From assembly GCF_024346755.1 (NCBI RefSeq), contig NZ_AP024861.1, positions 930,001-994,000 on the forward strand: a stretch of DNA of 64,000 bases, in the 5' to 3' direction. Under the pieces are notes generated by a model. The model did no database searches. It had not been told where the DNA came from and was given only the letters and a program-made list of their open reading frames with translations. This document shows positions 20,914 to 32,950 of this stretch, piece after piece. This DNA comes from Vibrio aerogenes. Its GTDB lineage: Bacteria > Pseudomonadota > Gammaproteobacteria > Enterobacterales > Vibrionaceae. The first letter of the stretch is position 1. Each line of letters begins with the position of its first letter. The position numbers and the translations under genes are program-made.

Positions 20914-20952
20914 CATCCAGATGAACAGTTTATTTTCCAGATTAGTATAAAA
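20914..20952. repeat. Second copy (partial) of the MITE-like repeat end
   Basis: 39 bp that match 35 of 39 bases of the right end of the repeat at 5379-5417 (CATCCAGAT, then CAGTTTATTTTCCAGATT and GTATAAAA). The last 12 bases (ATTAGTATAAAA) have a perfect inverted copy at 21022-21033, so the two bracket the terminator at 20982-21007. Confidence 0.7.
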
Positions 20953-20981
20953 AACAGAAGGTGAAAAACCTGAAGATAAAA

Positions 20982-21007
20982 AAAACCGGAGCTGATGCTC
21001 CGGTTTT
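20982..21007. terminator. Bidirectional terminator between phoU and the peroxiredoxin gene
   Basis: AAAACCGGAGC / GCTCCGGTTTT stem with a 4-base loop; A-run on one side and T-run on the other serve both convergent operons. Confidence 0.9.
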
Positions 21008-21098
21008 GAGAAGGGCTTTACTTTTATACTAATTTTTCAGGGTATTGCTTTATTATTATCCAACCAGAGCCTGTGTTGAGTCAGACTCGTTTTGGTGA

Positions 21099-21713
21099 TT
21101 ATTTTTTATCAAGATCATCCGTATGTTCAGACAGATAAGCTGCAACGCCTTCAGGAGAGGCTTTCATGCCTTCTTTACCTTTTTCCCATTGAGCCGGACA
21201 TACTTCGCCGTGCTCCTGGTGGAAGCTTAATGCATCAACCATACGAAGCATTTCATCAATATTACGTCCCAGAGGACCATCATTGATCACCTGATGACGG
21301 ACAAGACCTGCTTCATCAATCAGGAAAGAGCCGCGTAGTGCGATTCCGGGGCCATTTGGATCCACAACATCATAGGCGTTAACAATTTCATGAGTCGTGT
21401 CAGCAACTAAAGGATATTTAACCTGACCGATACCGCCGTTATCAATTGCAGTGTTACGCCATGCATTGTGAGAGAATACTGAATCGATAGAAACACCAAT
21501 AACTTCACAGCCTTTTTCCTGGAAATCAGCCAGACGCTTATCAAATGCGATGATTTCTGACGGGCATACAAAAGTGAAATCCAGAGGGTAGAAAAACAGA
21601 ACAGCTTTTTTACCTTTGATGAAATCTTTCAGATTAAAGTTATCAACGATTTCACCGTTACCAAGAACTGCTCCGGCAGTAAAGTCAGGGGCTTGACGAC
21701 CAACTAGTACCAT
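21099..21713 (-). CDS. 2-Cys peroxiredoxin (AhpC/TSA family)
   Basis: Typical 2-Cys peroxiredoxin of 204 residues that reduces hydrogen peroxide and organic peroxides in the cytoplasm. The peroxidatic Cys50 lies in DFTFVCPSE and the resolving Cys172 in GEVCPAQW, followed by a long tail ending DDLDKK. AGGAG precedes the ATG. It is divergent from oxyR, with 196 bp between, so OxyR control is likely. Vibrio genomes often call this gene prxA or ahpC; I leave the symbol open because the usual AhpC is shorter. Confidence 0.92.
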   Translation of the reverse strand: MVLVGRQAPDFTAGAVLGNGEIVDNFNLKDFIKGKKAVLFFYPLDFTFVCPSEIIAFDKRLADFQEKGCEVIGVSIDSVFSHNAWRNTAIDNGGIGQVKYPLVADTTHEIVNAYDVVDPNGPGIALRGSFLIDEAGLVRHQVINDGPLGRNIDEMLRMVDALSFHQEHGEVCPAQWEKGKEGMKASPEGVAAYLSEHTDDLDKK

Positions 21714-21909
21714 TTTTATTGCTCCTAAGAGTTATATTGATTTCCAAACAATTTAACCGGTCATTCCCGGTTCCCGTTTGCATGAGTCAACTATAGACCA
21801 TATTTCAGGATAGAAAAAAGCGAAATAAATAGATTGAGTTTATCGAAAAAAACGATGAGTCAGAGTATGCTGGAGGTCTGTCTTTCCCTAAGTAATTATT
21901 ATCATTTTT
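21714..21909. promoter_or_regulatory. Divergent promoter region, peroxiredoxin / oxyR
   Basis: Several ATAG elements (21793, 21810, 21829) resemble OxyR contact tetramers, but the spacing does not match the four-element consensus well. OxyR binding here is plausible from family knowledge rather than shown. Confidence 0.35.
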
Positions 21910-22815
21910 ATGAATAAATGGCCAAGCCTGAAACAAATTCATTACCTGATCACATTATATGAGACACGTCATTTCAGTGATGCTGCTGAACGGTGTTTTG
22001 TCAGCCAGTCAACCCTGAGTAAAGGGATACAAAATCTTGAAGAGTTGATTGGATGCCCGCTCTATGAAAAAAAGGACAAAAAGAGTCCGTTGGTTTTTAC
22101 GCATATCGGAGAGCTGGTTGTCAATCAGGGGCGTGAATTACTGGCAAAAGGACAGGATCTGGTCGAGCTGGGCCGTCTATGCCAGGACAATATGATGGAA
22201 GGGCAACTGAGAGTTGGCTGTATTCCGACGATTGCCCCTTTTCTGCTGGGTGATTTAGTTCAGGAGGTCAATGTACGTTATCCTGAATTGCACCTTTTAC
22301 TCAAAGAAGATACGACAGCAAATCTGCTTCAGGAATTACACCGGGGTGAATTGGATGTCCTTGTTTTAGCATTACCCGTAGATATAGGAAAAATGGAAAG
22401 CCGGATCGTAGGAAAAGATCCTTTCCGGATGATTATCAGCCAGAATCAGGTGAATCATATTCCGGTTCCGGTTCGTTATGATGATCTACCGGATGAATCC
22501 GTGTTTTTACTGGAGAATGAACACTGTTTGACGGATCATGCGGTTTCTGCCTGTAAGCTGACTGATAAAACAAAGATAAATCCTTTCTCAGCAACAAGTT
22601 TGCACACCCTGGTTCAGATGGTCGCCAATGGTTTAGGGACAACGTTTATTCCGCAAATGGCGATTAATCACGGATTGCTGGAAAATCAGAAGCTTGTGAC
22701 TGTTGAGCCTCCGGGTCAAAATGCATATCGCTTAATTGGGTTGGTCTGGCGTCCCAGCTCATCGAGGCGGCCGGTTTTTGAGCACCTGGCTGATTTAGTC
22801 TCAGAACTTCTTTAG
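21910..22815 (+). CDS. oxyR: LysR-family hydrogen peroxide sensor OxyR
   Basis: LysR-type regulator of 301 residues: winged-helix domain at about 5-65 (DAAERCFVSQSTLSKGIQNL) and a substrate-type domain after residue 90. The redox pair is visible as Cys206 and Cys215 in EHCLTDHAVSAC, nine residues apart like Cys199/Cys208 of E. coli OxyR. The disulfide form activates peroxide defence genes. Divergent from the peroxiredoxin gene, which is a common arrangement for an OxyR target. It has extra Cys residues at 29, 49, 91 and 104. Confidence 0.93.
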   Translation: MNKWPSLKQIHYLITLYETRHFSDAAERCFVSQSTLSKGIQNLEELIGCPLYEKKDKKSPLVFTHIGELVVNQGRELLAKGQDLVELGRLCQDNMMEGQLRVGCIPTIAPFLLGDLVQEVNVRYPELHLLLKEDTTANLLQELHRGELDVLVLALPVDIGKMESRIVGKDPFRMIISQNQVNHIPVPVRYDDLPDESVFLLENEHCLTDHAVSACKLTDKTKINPFSATSLHTLVQMVANGLGTTFIPQMAINHGLLENQKLVTVEPPGQNAYRLIGLVWRPSSSRRPVFEHLADLVSELL

Positions 22816-23326
22816 AATTTGAAATTTAGTGCTGTAAAATGAAATTAATTCAGAATTTAGCTCTTTTTGTGCTTTTTTATCTGTAAAATTTTACAGCAGT
22901 AAATGATTGAAGTTTTCATAAAATAATGAATCTTCACAATGTCAATTTAACAACATTTTCCCAAACCATTCCTGAAGTGTCCTTTTTTATTTAAATAAAA
23001 TCAGATAGTAAGTCATTTGCATAGTCATTTTGTTCTTCTGTTTTTGTTTTTTTATTACGTAATTAAGTTTCATTTTTTGTTTTTATATAGAGAGTATGAT
23101 CTGTCGAAATCATTTTTTTGTTATCCCCGCACTTTAAAAAATTCAACTTATTTCCTAGTCTTTTTATGACCGGGCAATATTGTTTGTCTGGGTTTTTGCG
23201 GTAATAAATAATTTACAAACAGCATGTTGTTTTTCTATGTGTCTGAGTTTTCGGGGAATTATGTTTAATTAAATATATGTTGTTTGAAATTTACAAATGA
23301 AAAGCCTGCATGAAGGAATTAATATT
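22816..23326. other. AT-rich intergenic region before aceB
   Basis: 510 bp with no gene I can support. It is AT-rich with T-runs. It contains one perfect palindrome (22881-22896) and a matching half-site 50 bp before it, both described separately. No ORF longer than about 12 codons with a ribosome site was seen. Confidence 0.5.
22881..22896. promoter_or_regulatory. Perfect 16-bp palindrome, LexA-box-like
   Basis: CTGTAAAATTTTACAG fits the LexA consensus CTGT-N8-ACAG exactly and is a perfect palindrome. A single half-site (TGCTGTAAAAT) lies at 22830-22840. No SOS-type gene is visible downstream; aceB starts 430 bp away. Another regulator with a similar site is possible. Confidence 0.45.
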
Positions 23327-24964
23327 ATGATGGAACCATTGTCTGAAGAAAAAACACTGTCTTCCGGCCGGAAATTATTAGATGAACGTTTTCAAATTCA
23401 CGGAAATATATCCGATGGGCAGCAACATATCATTTCACCTGATGCTCAGGCCTTTTTAGCTGAATTATGTGAACGTTTTGCGGCTCGTGTCGGAGATTTA
23501 TTAGAACAGCGGGAAGTACGTCAGGCCAAAATAGATCAAGGTCAGTTACCAGACTTTTTGCCTGAGACCAGTGATATCCGGGAAGGAAGCTGGAAGATCC
23601 TCGGTATTCCTGAAGATATTCAGGACCGCCGGGTTGAGATCACCGGACCGACTGATCGTAAGATGGTGATTAATGCGCTGAATGCAAATGTCAAAGTGTT
23701 TATGGCTGACTTTGAAGATTCGATGTGTCCGGAGTGGTCCAAGCTGCTTGACGGACAGGTCAATCTATACGATGCGGTCAATGAAACGATAGAGTACCAG
23801 AATCCAGAGACAGGAAAACACTATCAGCTTGAGGGTGATCCGGCCGTGCTGATATGCCGGGTGCGTGGATTACACCTGCGGGAAAAGCATGTCACTTTTG
23901 ACGGACAACAAATTCCCGGCGCACTGTTTGATTTCGCACTGTATTTCTTCAACAACTATCGTGCACTGCTGAAAAAAGGCAGTGGTCCTTATTTTTATCT
24001 GCCAAAGCTGCAAGCCTATCAGGAAGCGAAATGGTGGAGTGATGTTTTTCACTTTACAGAATCATATTTTGGACTGGATACCGGAACAATCAAAGCCACT
24101 GTTCTGATTGAAACATTACCGGCTGTGTTTGAAATGGATGAAATTCTTTTTTCCCTTAAAGAACACATTGTCGGCCTGAACTGCGGACGCTGGGATTATA
24201 TTTTCAGTTATATCAAAACCCTGAAAAATTATCCGGATCGTATTCTGCCTGACCGGCAGGTTGTCACCATGGATAAGCCCTTCCTGAATGCATATTCCCG
24301 GTTATTGATCCGGACCTGTCACCGCCGTGGTGCGTTTGCCATGGGAGGCATGGCTGCTTTCATTCCTGCGAAAGACCCGGAACAAAACAAGCTTGTTCAG
24401 GAGAAAATCCGCCATGATAAATCACTGGAAGGTTCCAATGGTCACGATGGGACATGGGTCGCTCACCCAGGCCTGGCCGATACCGCGATGTCAGTGATGA
24501 GCGAATTTTTAGGGGAACGCTCAAATCAGCTCGATGTGAGCCGGGAGTCCGATGCGCCGATTCGTGCCGAAGAGCTCCTGATGCCTTGCGAAGGTGAAAG
24601 GACTGAAGCAGGGATGCGACACAATATCAGAGTTGCTCTGCAATATATCGAAGCCTGGATCTCCGGAAATGGCTGTGTCCCGATTTATGGCTTGATGGAA
24701 GATGCCGCGACCGCTGAAATTTCCAGAACGTCTATCTGGCAATGGATCAAGCATGGTAAATCGCTGGATAACGGTGAGATCGTGACAAAGGCGTTGTTTG
24801 AGCATTATTTGCAGGAAGAAATTGATGTGGTCAGAAATGAGATCGGAGAAACCCGTTTTCAGTCCGGCCAGTTTGAGCAGGCTGCCCAGCTGATGAAGTC
24901 ACTGACGATAAGTGATGAGCTGACAGACTTTTTGACCGTACCGGGATACGAGTATTTATCCTGA
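23327..24964 (+). CDS. aceB: Malate synthase A
   Basis: Malate synthase (A type), 545 residues; condenses glyoxylate and acetyl-CoA to malate in the glyoxylate shunt. Conserved parts are VFMADFEDSMCPEW, RVRGLHLREKHV, KATVLIETLPAVFEMDEIL and GLNCGRWDYIFSY, and the C-terminal GWIxxG-like region ISGNGCVPIYGLMEDAATAEISR. The start at 23327 has AAGGA 9 bases upstream; ATG at 23297 is possible but has no such site. aceA follows 166 bp later, with two hairpins between. Confidence 0.95.
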   Translation: MMEPLSEEKTLSSGRKLLDERFQIHGNISDGQQHIISPDAQAFLAELCERFAARVGDLLEQREVRQAKIDQGQLPDFLPETSDIREGSWKILGIPEDIQDRRVEITGPTDRKMVINALNANVKVFMADFEDSMCPEWSKLLDGQVNLYDAVNETIEYQNPETGKHYQLEGDPAVLICRVRGLHLREKHVTFDGQQIPGALFDFALYFFNNYRALLKKGSGPYFYLPKLQAYQEAKWWSDVFHFTESYFGLDTGTIKATVLIETLPAVFEMDEILFSLKEHIVGLNCGRWDYIFSYIKTLKNYPDRILPDRQVVTMDKPFLNAYSRLLIRTCHRRGAFAMGGMAAFIPAKDPEQNKLVQEKIRHDKSLEGSNGHDGTWVAHPGLADTAMSVMSEFLGERSNQLDVSRESDAPIRAEELLMPCEGERTEAGMRHNIRVALQYIEAWISGNGCVPIYGLMEDAATAEISRTSIWQWIKHGKSLDNGEIVTKALFEHYLQEEIDVVRNEIGETRFQSGQFEQAAQLMKSLTISDELTDFLTVPGYEYLS

Positions 24965-25053
24965 TTGAATCAGTCAAACCGGTTGAATCATGGCGTTTCA
25001 GCTCGTTTGGCCATCAGAAATGAAACGTGAAACAGGATTTCTGTGTCTGTAGC

Positions 25054-25108
25054 GCCCGCTTTGCGGGCAGGCAGAGAGAGTAAGGTAAGACTGCCGGAGA
25101 CTCCGGCA
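25054..25108. repeat. Two GC-rich hairpins between aceB and aceA
   Basis: GCCCGC/GCGGGC (25054-25068) and the near-perfect TGCCGGAG/CTCCGGCA palindrome (25092-25108). They may stabilise the aceA message or reduce read-through; neither has a T-run. The ribosome site AAGGAAGG follows. Confidence 0.6.
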
Positions 25109-25130
25109 CTGATAAAGGAAGGACAAAACT

Positions 25131-26441
25131 ATGACATTGACTCGTCGTCAGCAAATTGAAGCACTGGAAAAAGACTGGGAAACCAATCCGCGCTGGAAGC
25201 ATGTAAAGAGAACGTATTCTGCTGAAGAAGTGGTTGCTTTGCGGGGATCGGTGATGCCTGAATATACATTGGCACAAATGGGCGCCGATAAACTGTGGTC
25301 TCTGGTCAATGGCAGTGCTAAAAAAGGCTATGTGAACTGTTTAGGTGCGTTGATCGGCGGTCAGGCCGTTCAGCAGGCTAAAGCTGGGATTGAAGCGATT
25401 TATTTATCCGGCTGGCAGGTTGCCGCTGATAATAATACAGCATCGACGATGTATCCGGATCAGTCGCTATACCCGGTCGATTCTGTTCCTGCGGTTGTGG
25501 AAAGAATTAATAATGCTTTTCGCCGGGCTGATCAAATCCAGTGGTCCAATGGTTTGTCGCCGGATTCAGAAGACGGAACGGACTACTTCTTACCTATTGT
25601 TGCAGACGCAGAAGCCGGATTCGGTGGTGTTTTGAATGCTTATGAACTGATGAAAAATATGATTGAGTCAGGAGCTGCTGGCGTTCACTTCGAAGATCAA
25701 CTCGCATCCGTGAAAAAATGTGGGCATATGGGCGGAAAAGTGTTGGTTCCGACTCAGGAAGCGGTCCAAAAGTTAATTGCTGCCCGCCTTGCAGCAGATG
25801 TGGCAGGAACCACGACACTGGTGATTGCCAGAACCGATGCAAATGCCGCAGACCTGCTGACATCGGATTGTGACCCTTACGATAAAGACTTCATTATTGG
25901 TGAGCGTACCGCCGAAGGATTTTATCGGGTGAAAGCCGGGATTGAACAGGCGATTTCCCGCGGACTTGCTTATGCGCCTTATGCTGATTTGGTCTGGTGT
26001 GAAACCGCTAAACCTGATTTGGAGGAGGCCAGACAATTTGCAGAAGCCATACATGAGCAATATCCTGATCAATTGCTGGCGTATAATTGTTCTCCTTCAT
26101 TTAACTGGGAAAAGAACCTGGATGCTGAGACGATCGCAAAATTCCAGCAGGCACTCGCTGATATGGGATACCGTTATCAGTTCATCACGCTGGCTGGTAT
26201 TCATAACATGTGGTTTAACATGTTTGACCTGGCACATGCTTATGCGCAGGGCGAAGGAATGCGTCACTATGTTGAAAAGGTTCAGCGTCCGGAATTTGAA
26301 GCGGCTGAAAAAGGCTATAGTTTTGTCGCTCACCAGCAGGAAGTTGGTACGGGTTACTTTGATAAGATGACCAATACGATTCAGGGCGGACAATCCTCTG
26401 TGACAGCACTGACCGGTTCAACTGAAGAAGATCAGTTCTGA
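25131..26441 (+). CDS. aceA: Isocitrate lyase
   Basis: Isocitrate lyase, 436 residues; splits isocitrate to glyoxylate and succinate, the first step of the glyoxylate shunt. The catalytic motif is KKCGHMGGK with Cys197, and DAEAGFGG binds the metal. [11 protein letters not shown] and the [12 protein letters not shown] segment are typical. An AAGGAAGG site precedes the ATG. Follows aceB as in E. coli; no aceK (isocitrate dehydrogenase kinase) follows. Confidence 0.97.
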   Translation: MTLTRRQQIEALEKDWETNPRWKHVKRTYSAEEVVALRGSVMPEYTLAQMGADKLWSLVNGSAKKGYVNCLGALIGGQAVQQAKAGIEAIYLSGWQVAADNNTASTMYPDQSLYPVDSVPAVVERINNAFRRADQIQWSNGLSPDSEDGTDYFLPIVADAEAGFGGVLNAYELMKNMIESGAAGVHFEDQLASVKKCGHMGGKVLVPTQEAVQKLIAARLAADVAGTTTLVIARTDANAADLLTSDCDPYDKDFIIGERTAEGFYRVKAGIEQAISRGLAYAPYADLVWCETAKPDLEEARQFAEAIHEQYPDQLLAYNCSPSFNWEKNLDAETIAKFQQALADMGYRYQFITLAGIHNMWFNMFDLAHAYAQGEGMRHYVEKVQRPEFEAAEKGYSFVAHQQEVGTGYFDKMTNTIQGGQSSVTALTGSTEEDQF

Positions 26442-26468
26442 GCAGATACCCCCAATATGTTGACGACT

Positions 26469-26500
26469 GCCGGAGGTGCTTTTTCTCCGGCTTTCTTTTT
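26469..26500 (+). terminator. Terminator after aceA
   Basis: GCCGGAG/CTCCGGC stem with a 9-base loop and a tail of TTTCTTTTT. Confidence 0.85.
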
Positions 26501-26584
26501 CCAGACTCTGTTCTGTCAGGAATAAGTCAGGCCATTTATCCGGCAGACAGAAAGAAGTTATTCAGTTACTGCCGGGAATCACAG

Positions 26585-27082
26585 CTATATTTTTCCGTTG
26601 ATTTCACCCGGCCCGATTTCGTCTGATTCTGTCTCGTCTTCCGGATCGATTTCATCAGGTTCGACCTCTTCCTGAAGTTCCAGTAAATTGATTGCAATCG
26701 ATACAAAGTCACTGTCAGTAATAATACCGACTAATTTGTCATGATCGATAATAGGCAGGCAGCCTACTTTATGTTTTTGCATGAAAATTGCGCTTTCTTT
26801 TAGTCCGGCTACGGGTGAGACCGTCATGATATTTTTATTCATTATCTCTGAAAGCGGGTAAACATAGGGGCGGTGGTTACTGACCGTGTCCTGATCCAGA
26901 CAGGAATCCTGTGCTTTCAGGATATCCCGTTGAGATATAATGCCGAGTAAGTGATAACTTTCATTGACGATAGGGACATGTCTGATGTCGTGTGCAGTCA
27001 TCAGTGACAATGCGTCTTCTATTGTATGTGATGGCTGTAATGTGTGTGGGTGACGGGTCATCATGTCTTCAATTTTTATCAT
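26585..27082 (-). CDS. Tandem CBS-domain protein
   Basis: Protein of 165 residues with two CBS domains (about 7-60 and 78-135; motifs IRHVPIVNE and VGCLPIIDHDKLVGIITDSDF). Such free-standing pairs bind adenine nucleotides and act as energy or ion sensors for partner proteins, but the partner here is unknown. The C-terminal 30 residues are strongly acidic (EEVEPDEIDPEDETESDEIG). AAGGAG lies 6 bases before the ATG. Transcribed alone and convergent with aceA. Its link to metabolism is inference from position only. Confidence 0.85.
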   Translation of the reverse strand: MIKIEDMMTRHPHTLQPSHTIEDALSLMTAHDIRHVPIVNESYHLLGIISQRDILKAQDSCLDQDTVSNHRPYVYPLSEIMNKNIMTVSPVAGLKESAIFMQKHKVGCLPIIDHDKLVGIITDSDFVSIAINLLELQEEVEPDEIDPEDETESDEIGPGEINGKI

Positions 27083-27366
27083 GGTAAACTCCTTAACACA
27101 CGGAACCGGAATCTCTTAATCAACCAGCCTTTGCCGGATAAGCTCTCCCGCAGTTCATCATGTGGCTGTGACAACAACAGTGCCTCATTTGAATATAGTT
27201 GCTTCTGCTCCGGTGGTGTGAGATGTGTTCGTCGGTTTCTCTTTTTTTCCTGAAAAATCGTCACCCATTACTGATGAATTTACTAAATCTTCTGCCGTTG
27301 AGAAAAATTTCCGTATATACTACCGCGCTGCAAATGAGCCAATCAAATTCAATGAAGACAAGAACC

Positions 27367-29609
<2,243 letters not shown>

Positions 29610-29722
29610 ACTGGTTAAGTGATACGCGATTATCTGCCATAAGGTTGAATTTCGTGTCAGTTAACCCAACTAAGATGAATACATTTTATATTTTACAACA
29701 ATAAAATCAGAGGACGTTCTCA

Positions 29723-30055
29723 ATGAGTTTAATTTCGGTTGCCCATGCTGCGGGCGCAGGTGCTCCAGCGGGCGGTGGTTTTGAAATGCTGATCATGCTG
29801 GCAGTTTTTGCTGTGATTTTTTATTTCATGATTTACCGGCCACAATCAAAGCGTGTGAAAGAGCACAAAAATCTGATGGCATCCATGTCAAAAGGTGATG
29901 AAGTTCTGACCAGTGGTGGTCTTGTTGGTAAGATTACAAAAATCGCTGAAGATAATGATTTTATTTCGATTGAATTAAATCAGAATAATGAAGTTGTCAT
30001 TAAAAAAGATTTTGTGACTGCAGTGCTGCCTAAAGGTACGCTTAAATCTCTATAA
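29723..30055 (+). CDS. yajC: Preprotein translocase subunit YajC
   Basis: YajC, 110 residues: one membrane segment (about 22-41, [19 protein letters not shown]) and a cytoplasmic domain ([18 protein letters not shown]). It is part of the SecDF-YajC holotranslocon at the inner membrane. AGAGGAC precedes the ATG. secD begins 20 bp after its stop, so it is the first gene of the sec unit, with the upstream tgt 113 bp away. Confidence 0.95.
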   Translation: MSLISVAHAAGAGAPAGGGFEMLIMLAVFAVIFYFMIYRPQSKRVKEHKNLMASMSKGDEVLTSGGLVGKITKIAEDNDFISIELNQNNEVVIKKDFVTAVLPKGTLKSL

Positions 30056-30075
30056 ACGGCCAGAGGATCCTCGCT

Positions 30076-31932
30076 GTGCTTAACCGTTATCCATTATGGA
30101 AGTACTTGATGGTGGTATTTATTATCGCCATCTCTGCATTGTACGCACTTCCAAACATTTACGGTGAAGATCCGGCAGTTCAGGTCACAGGAGCGCGTGG
30201 CGCTTCTGTTGAGTTGTCAATGCTGGATACTGTTACCAATGCGCTGGATAAAGCGCATCTTTCTTATAAATCTGCTGTGTTAGAGAAAGGTTCTATCCTT
30301 GTTCGTTTTAAAGACACAGACACACAAATCAGTGCCCGTGATATCATCAGTGGTGCACTTGGCAAAAACGTCATTGTTGCTTTAAACCTGGCGGCGTCTA
30401 CACCAAACTGGCTTGAATCGATTGGTGGTTCGCCAATGAAGCTGGGTCTTGATTTACGTGGTGGGGTTCACTTCCTGATGGAAGTTGATATGAACGCGGC
30501 CATGGAAAAATTACTTTCTCAGGAAGAAGACGCGTTCCGGACTGAGTTACGTGAAGCGAAAATTCGTTATCGTTCAATTAAAACGGCGGAAAATCAGTCT
30601 GTTAATATTATTCTGCGCAATGAAGAGCAGGCAAATCAGGCGTTAAAACTACTTCAGCCTAAACACCCTGATATGACGTTGACTGCCAGTGATAATAATG
30701 GCCGTTTTGTGCTGAATGCCAAATATACAGAAGCCCGCCTTTTAGCGATTCGTAAAGATTCTGTTGAACAAAATATTAAAATTCTGAGAAACCGGGTGAA
30801 CGAACTCGGTGTTGCTGAACCGTTAGTTCAGCGCCAGGGAGCGAGCCGCATTGTGGTCGAACTTCCGGGGGTTCAGGACACTGCCCGTGCGAAAGAAATT
30901 CTGGGTGCGACGGCAACGCTTGAGTTCCGCCAGGTCGATACCAGTGTTGATTTGTCAGCAGCAGCTGCTGGCCGTGTACCTGCCGGCACTGAAGTGAAAA
31001 AGGACCGTCAGGGACGCCCTGTCGTGCTGAAAAAACGAGTTATTCTGAGTGGTTCAAGTATCACTGATGCCAGTTCAAGTACAGATGAATACGGTCGGCC
31101 TCAGGTTAATATTTCTTTGGATAGTGAAGGTGGCAGTAAGATGTCAGCTTTCTCTGAGAAGAATATCGGCAAGCTGATGGCAACTGTTTTTGCTGAATAT
31201 AAAGACAGTGGCCGCAAAACACCTGAAGGCAAAGTGATTCTGAGTAAGCATGAAGAAGTGATTAATCAGGCAACAATTCAGTCTGCTTTGGGAAGAAGCT
31301 TCAGAATTACCGGTATTGATTCACCTGCTGAAGCGCATAACTTAGCGTTGCTGCTTCGTGCGGGGGCGTTGATTGCTCCGATATCGATTGTTGAAGAACG
31401 AACCATTGGTCCTTCTATGGGACAACAGAATATCGATATGGGGATTCAGGCTTGTCTGTGGGGTATGTTGGCGGTGATGTTGTTTACTGCACTTTACTAC
31501 CGCAAATTTGGTTTGATTGCGAATCTGGCTCTGTTTGCCAACCTGGTTTTAATTGTTGGTGTGATGTCCATGATTCCGGGTGCAACGATGACTTTACCGG
31601 GCATTGCCGGGATCGTACTGACTGTCGGGATGGCTGTTGATGCCAACGTGCTGATATTTGAACGGATCCGGGAAGAGTTACGTGATGGTAAAAACCCGCA
31701 GCAGGCAATTCATCAGGGATATGCGAATGCGTTTAGTACCATTGCTGATGCGAATATCACCACATTGATTACAGCAATTATTTTATTTGCGGTCGGAACG
31801 GGTGCAATTAAAGGTTTTGCTGTGACATTGTCGATTGGTATTTTAACTTCCATGTTTACTGCGATCATCGGCACCCGGTGTGTTGTGAATCTGCTTTATG
31901 GCGGTAAACGTATTAAGAAATTGTCGATCTGA
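30076..31932 (+). CDS. secD: Protein translocase subunit SecD
   Basis: SecD, 618 residues (E. coli 615). One membrane segment near residue 10-27, a large periplasmic P1 region including [18 protein letters not shown] and [23 protein letters not shown], and five further membrane segments from about 450 ([21 protein letters not shown]). It uses proton motive force to drive late steps of export through SecYEG. The start is GTG at 30076 with AGAGGA 8 bases upstream. secF follows after 18 bp. Confidence 0.97.
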   Translation: MLNRYPLWKYLMVVFIIAISALYALPNIYGEDPAVQVTGARGASVELSMLDTVTNALDKAHLSYKSAVLEKGSILVRFKDTDTQISARDIISGALGKNVIVALNLAASTPNWLESIGGSPMKLGLDLRGGVHFLMEVDMNAAMEKLLSQEEDAFRTELREAKIRYRSIKTAENQSVNIILRNEEQANQALKLLQPKHPDMTLTASDNNGRFVLNAKYTEARLLAIRKDSVEQNIKILRNRVNELGVAEPLVQRQGASRIVVELPGVQDTARAKEILGATATLEFRQVDTSVDLSAAAAGRVPAGTEVKKDRQGRPVVLKKRVILSGSSITDASSSTDEYGRPQVNISLDSEGGSKMSAFSEKNIGKLMATVFAEYKDSGRKTPEGKVILSKHEEVINQATIQSALGRSFRITGIDSPAEAHNLALLLRAGALIAPISIVEERTIGPSMGQQNIDMGIQACLWGMLAVMLFTALYYRKFGLIANLALFANLVLIVGVMSMIPGATMTLPGIAGIVLTVGMAVDANVLIFERIREELRDGKNPQQAIHQGYANAFSTIADANITTLITAIILFAVGTGAIKGFAVTLSIGILTSMFTAIIGTRCVVNLLYGGKRIKKLSI

Positions 31933-31950
31933 TAAAGGCTGGGAATAGAT

Positions 31951-32898
31951 ATGTTTCAAATTCTTAAAGCAAAACAAGCGATCGACTTTATGCGTTGGTC
32001 GAAGTTTGCATTCGTACTGTCATTGATGATGATTGCTGGTTCAATATTTACCCTGTCTACACAGTGGTTGAACTGGGGATTAGATTTTACCGGCGGTACA
32101 TTGATTGAAGTTGGTTTTGAACAACCTGCAAATCTGGAAGCGGTTCGTACTTCACTTGAAGGAAAAGGATTTTCCGATGCGACTGTGCAAAACTTTGGTT
32201 CGGCGCGGGAAGTGATGGTCCGTTTGCGTCCTCGTGAGGGCGTAAAAGGTGAAACGCTGGGTAACCAGATCATTAATGCGATTAAAGAAGGGACCGGTGA
32301 AAATGTTGAAATGCGCCGGATTGAGTTTGTTGGACCTAATGTTGGTGATGAATTAACCGAAGCTGGTGGTCTGGCAATTCTGGTTTCTTTGATTTGTATT
32401 CTGCTTTATGTTTCTATGCGATTTGAGTGGCGTTTAGCTGCTGGTGCGGTATTAGCGCTTGCGCACGACATTATTATCACATTAGGTGTTTTTTCACTGT
32501 TACAAATCGAGGTTGATTTAACCATCGTTGCTGCATTGTTGACGGTTGTGGGTTACTCCCTGAACGATACCATTGTTGTATTTGACCGTATCCGGGAGAA
32601 CTTCCGTAAGATGCGGAAAGGTGAACCACCTGAAGTCATGAATAACTCGATTACACAAACATTGAGCCGAACGTTGATTACTTCAGCAACAACTTTATTT
32701 GTGGTAATTGCATTGTTCCTGAAAGGTGGTGCGATGATTCACGGTTTTGCACTGGCACTCTTGCTGGGTATTACTGTGGGTACATACTCTTCTATTTATG
32801 TGGCCTCTGCGCTGGCGTTGAAACTGGGTATTACCCGTGAGCATTTAATGCCGCCTCAGGTTGAAAAAGAAGGCGCTGAATTCGAAGAATATCCTTAG
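31951..32898 (+). CDS. secF: Protein translocase subunit SecF
   Basis: SecF, 315 residues, partner of SecD in the inner membrane. One N-terminal membrane segment (about 20-40), the short periplasmic LDFTGGTLIEVGF domain, then five membrane helices with VVGYSLNDTIVVFDRIRENFR. The C-terminus is acidic. Last gene of the unit before a strong terminator. Confidence 0.97.
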   Translation: MFQILKAKQAIDFMRWSKFAFVLSLMMIAGSIFTLSTQWLNWGLDFTGGTLIEVGFEQPANLEAVRTSLEGKGFSDATVQNFGSAREVMVRLRPREGVKGETLGNQIINAIKEGTGENVEMRRIEFVGPNVGDELTEAGGLAILVSLICILLYVSMRFEWRLAAGAVLALAHDIIITLGVFSLLQIEVDLTIVAALLTVVGYSLNDTIVVFDRIRENFRKMRKGEPPEVMNNSITQTLSRTLITSATTLFVVIALFLKGGAMIHGFALALLLGITVGTYSSIYVASALALKLGITREHLMPPQVEKEGAEFEEYP

Positions 32899-32908
32899 GA
32901 TGAAAGCT

Positions 32909-32942
32909 AAAAAAAAACCGCTGATGATTCAGCGGTTTTTTT
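32909..32942. terminator. Bidirectional terminator, secF / suhB
   Basis: AAAACCGCTGA / TCAGCGGTTTT hairpin with a 4-base loop between convergent genes; A-run and T-run on either side. Confidence 0.92.
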
Positions 32943-32950
32943 ATGAATGC

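Noticed and set aside
22900..23296. Small SOS peptide gene after the LexA-like palindrome
   Set aside because: Only ORFs of 7-12 codons without ribosome sites are found.
25054..25108. CRISPR-like or REP array between aceB and aceA
   Set aside because: Only two different hairpins are present and there are no regular spacers.
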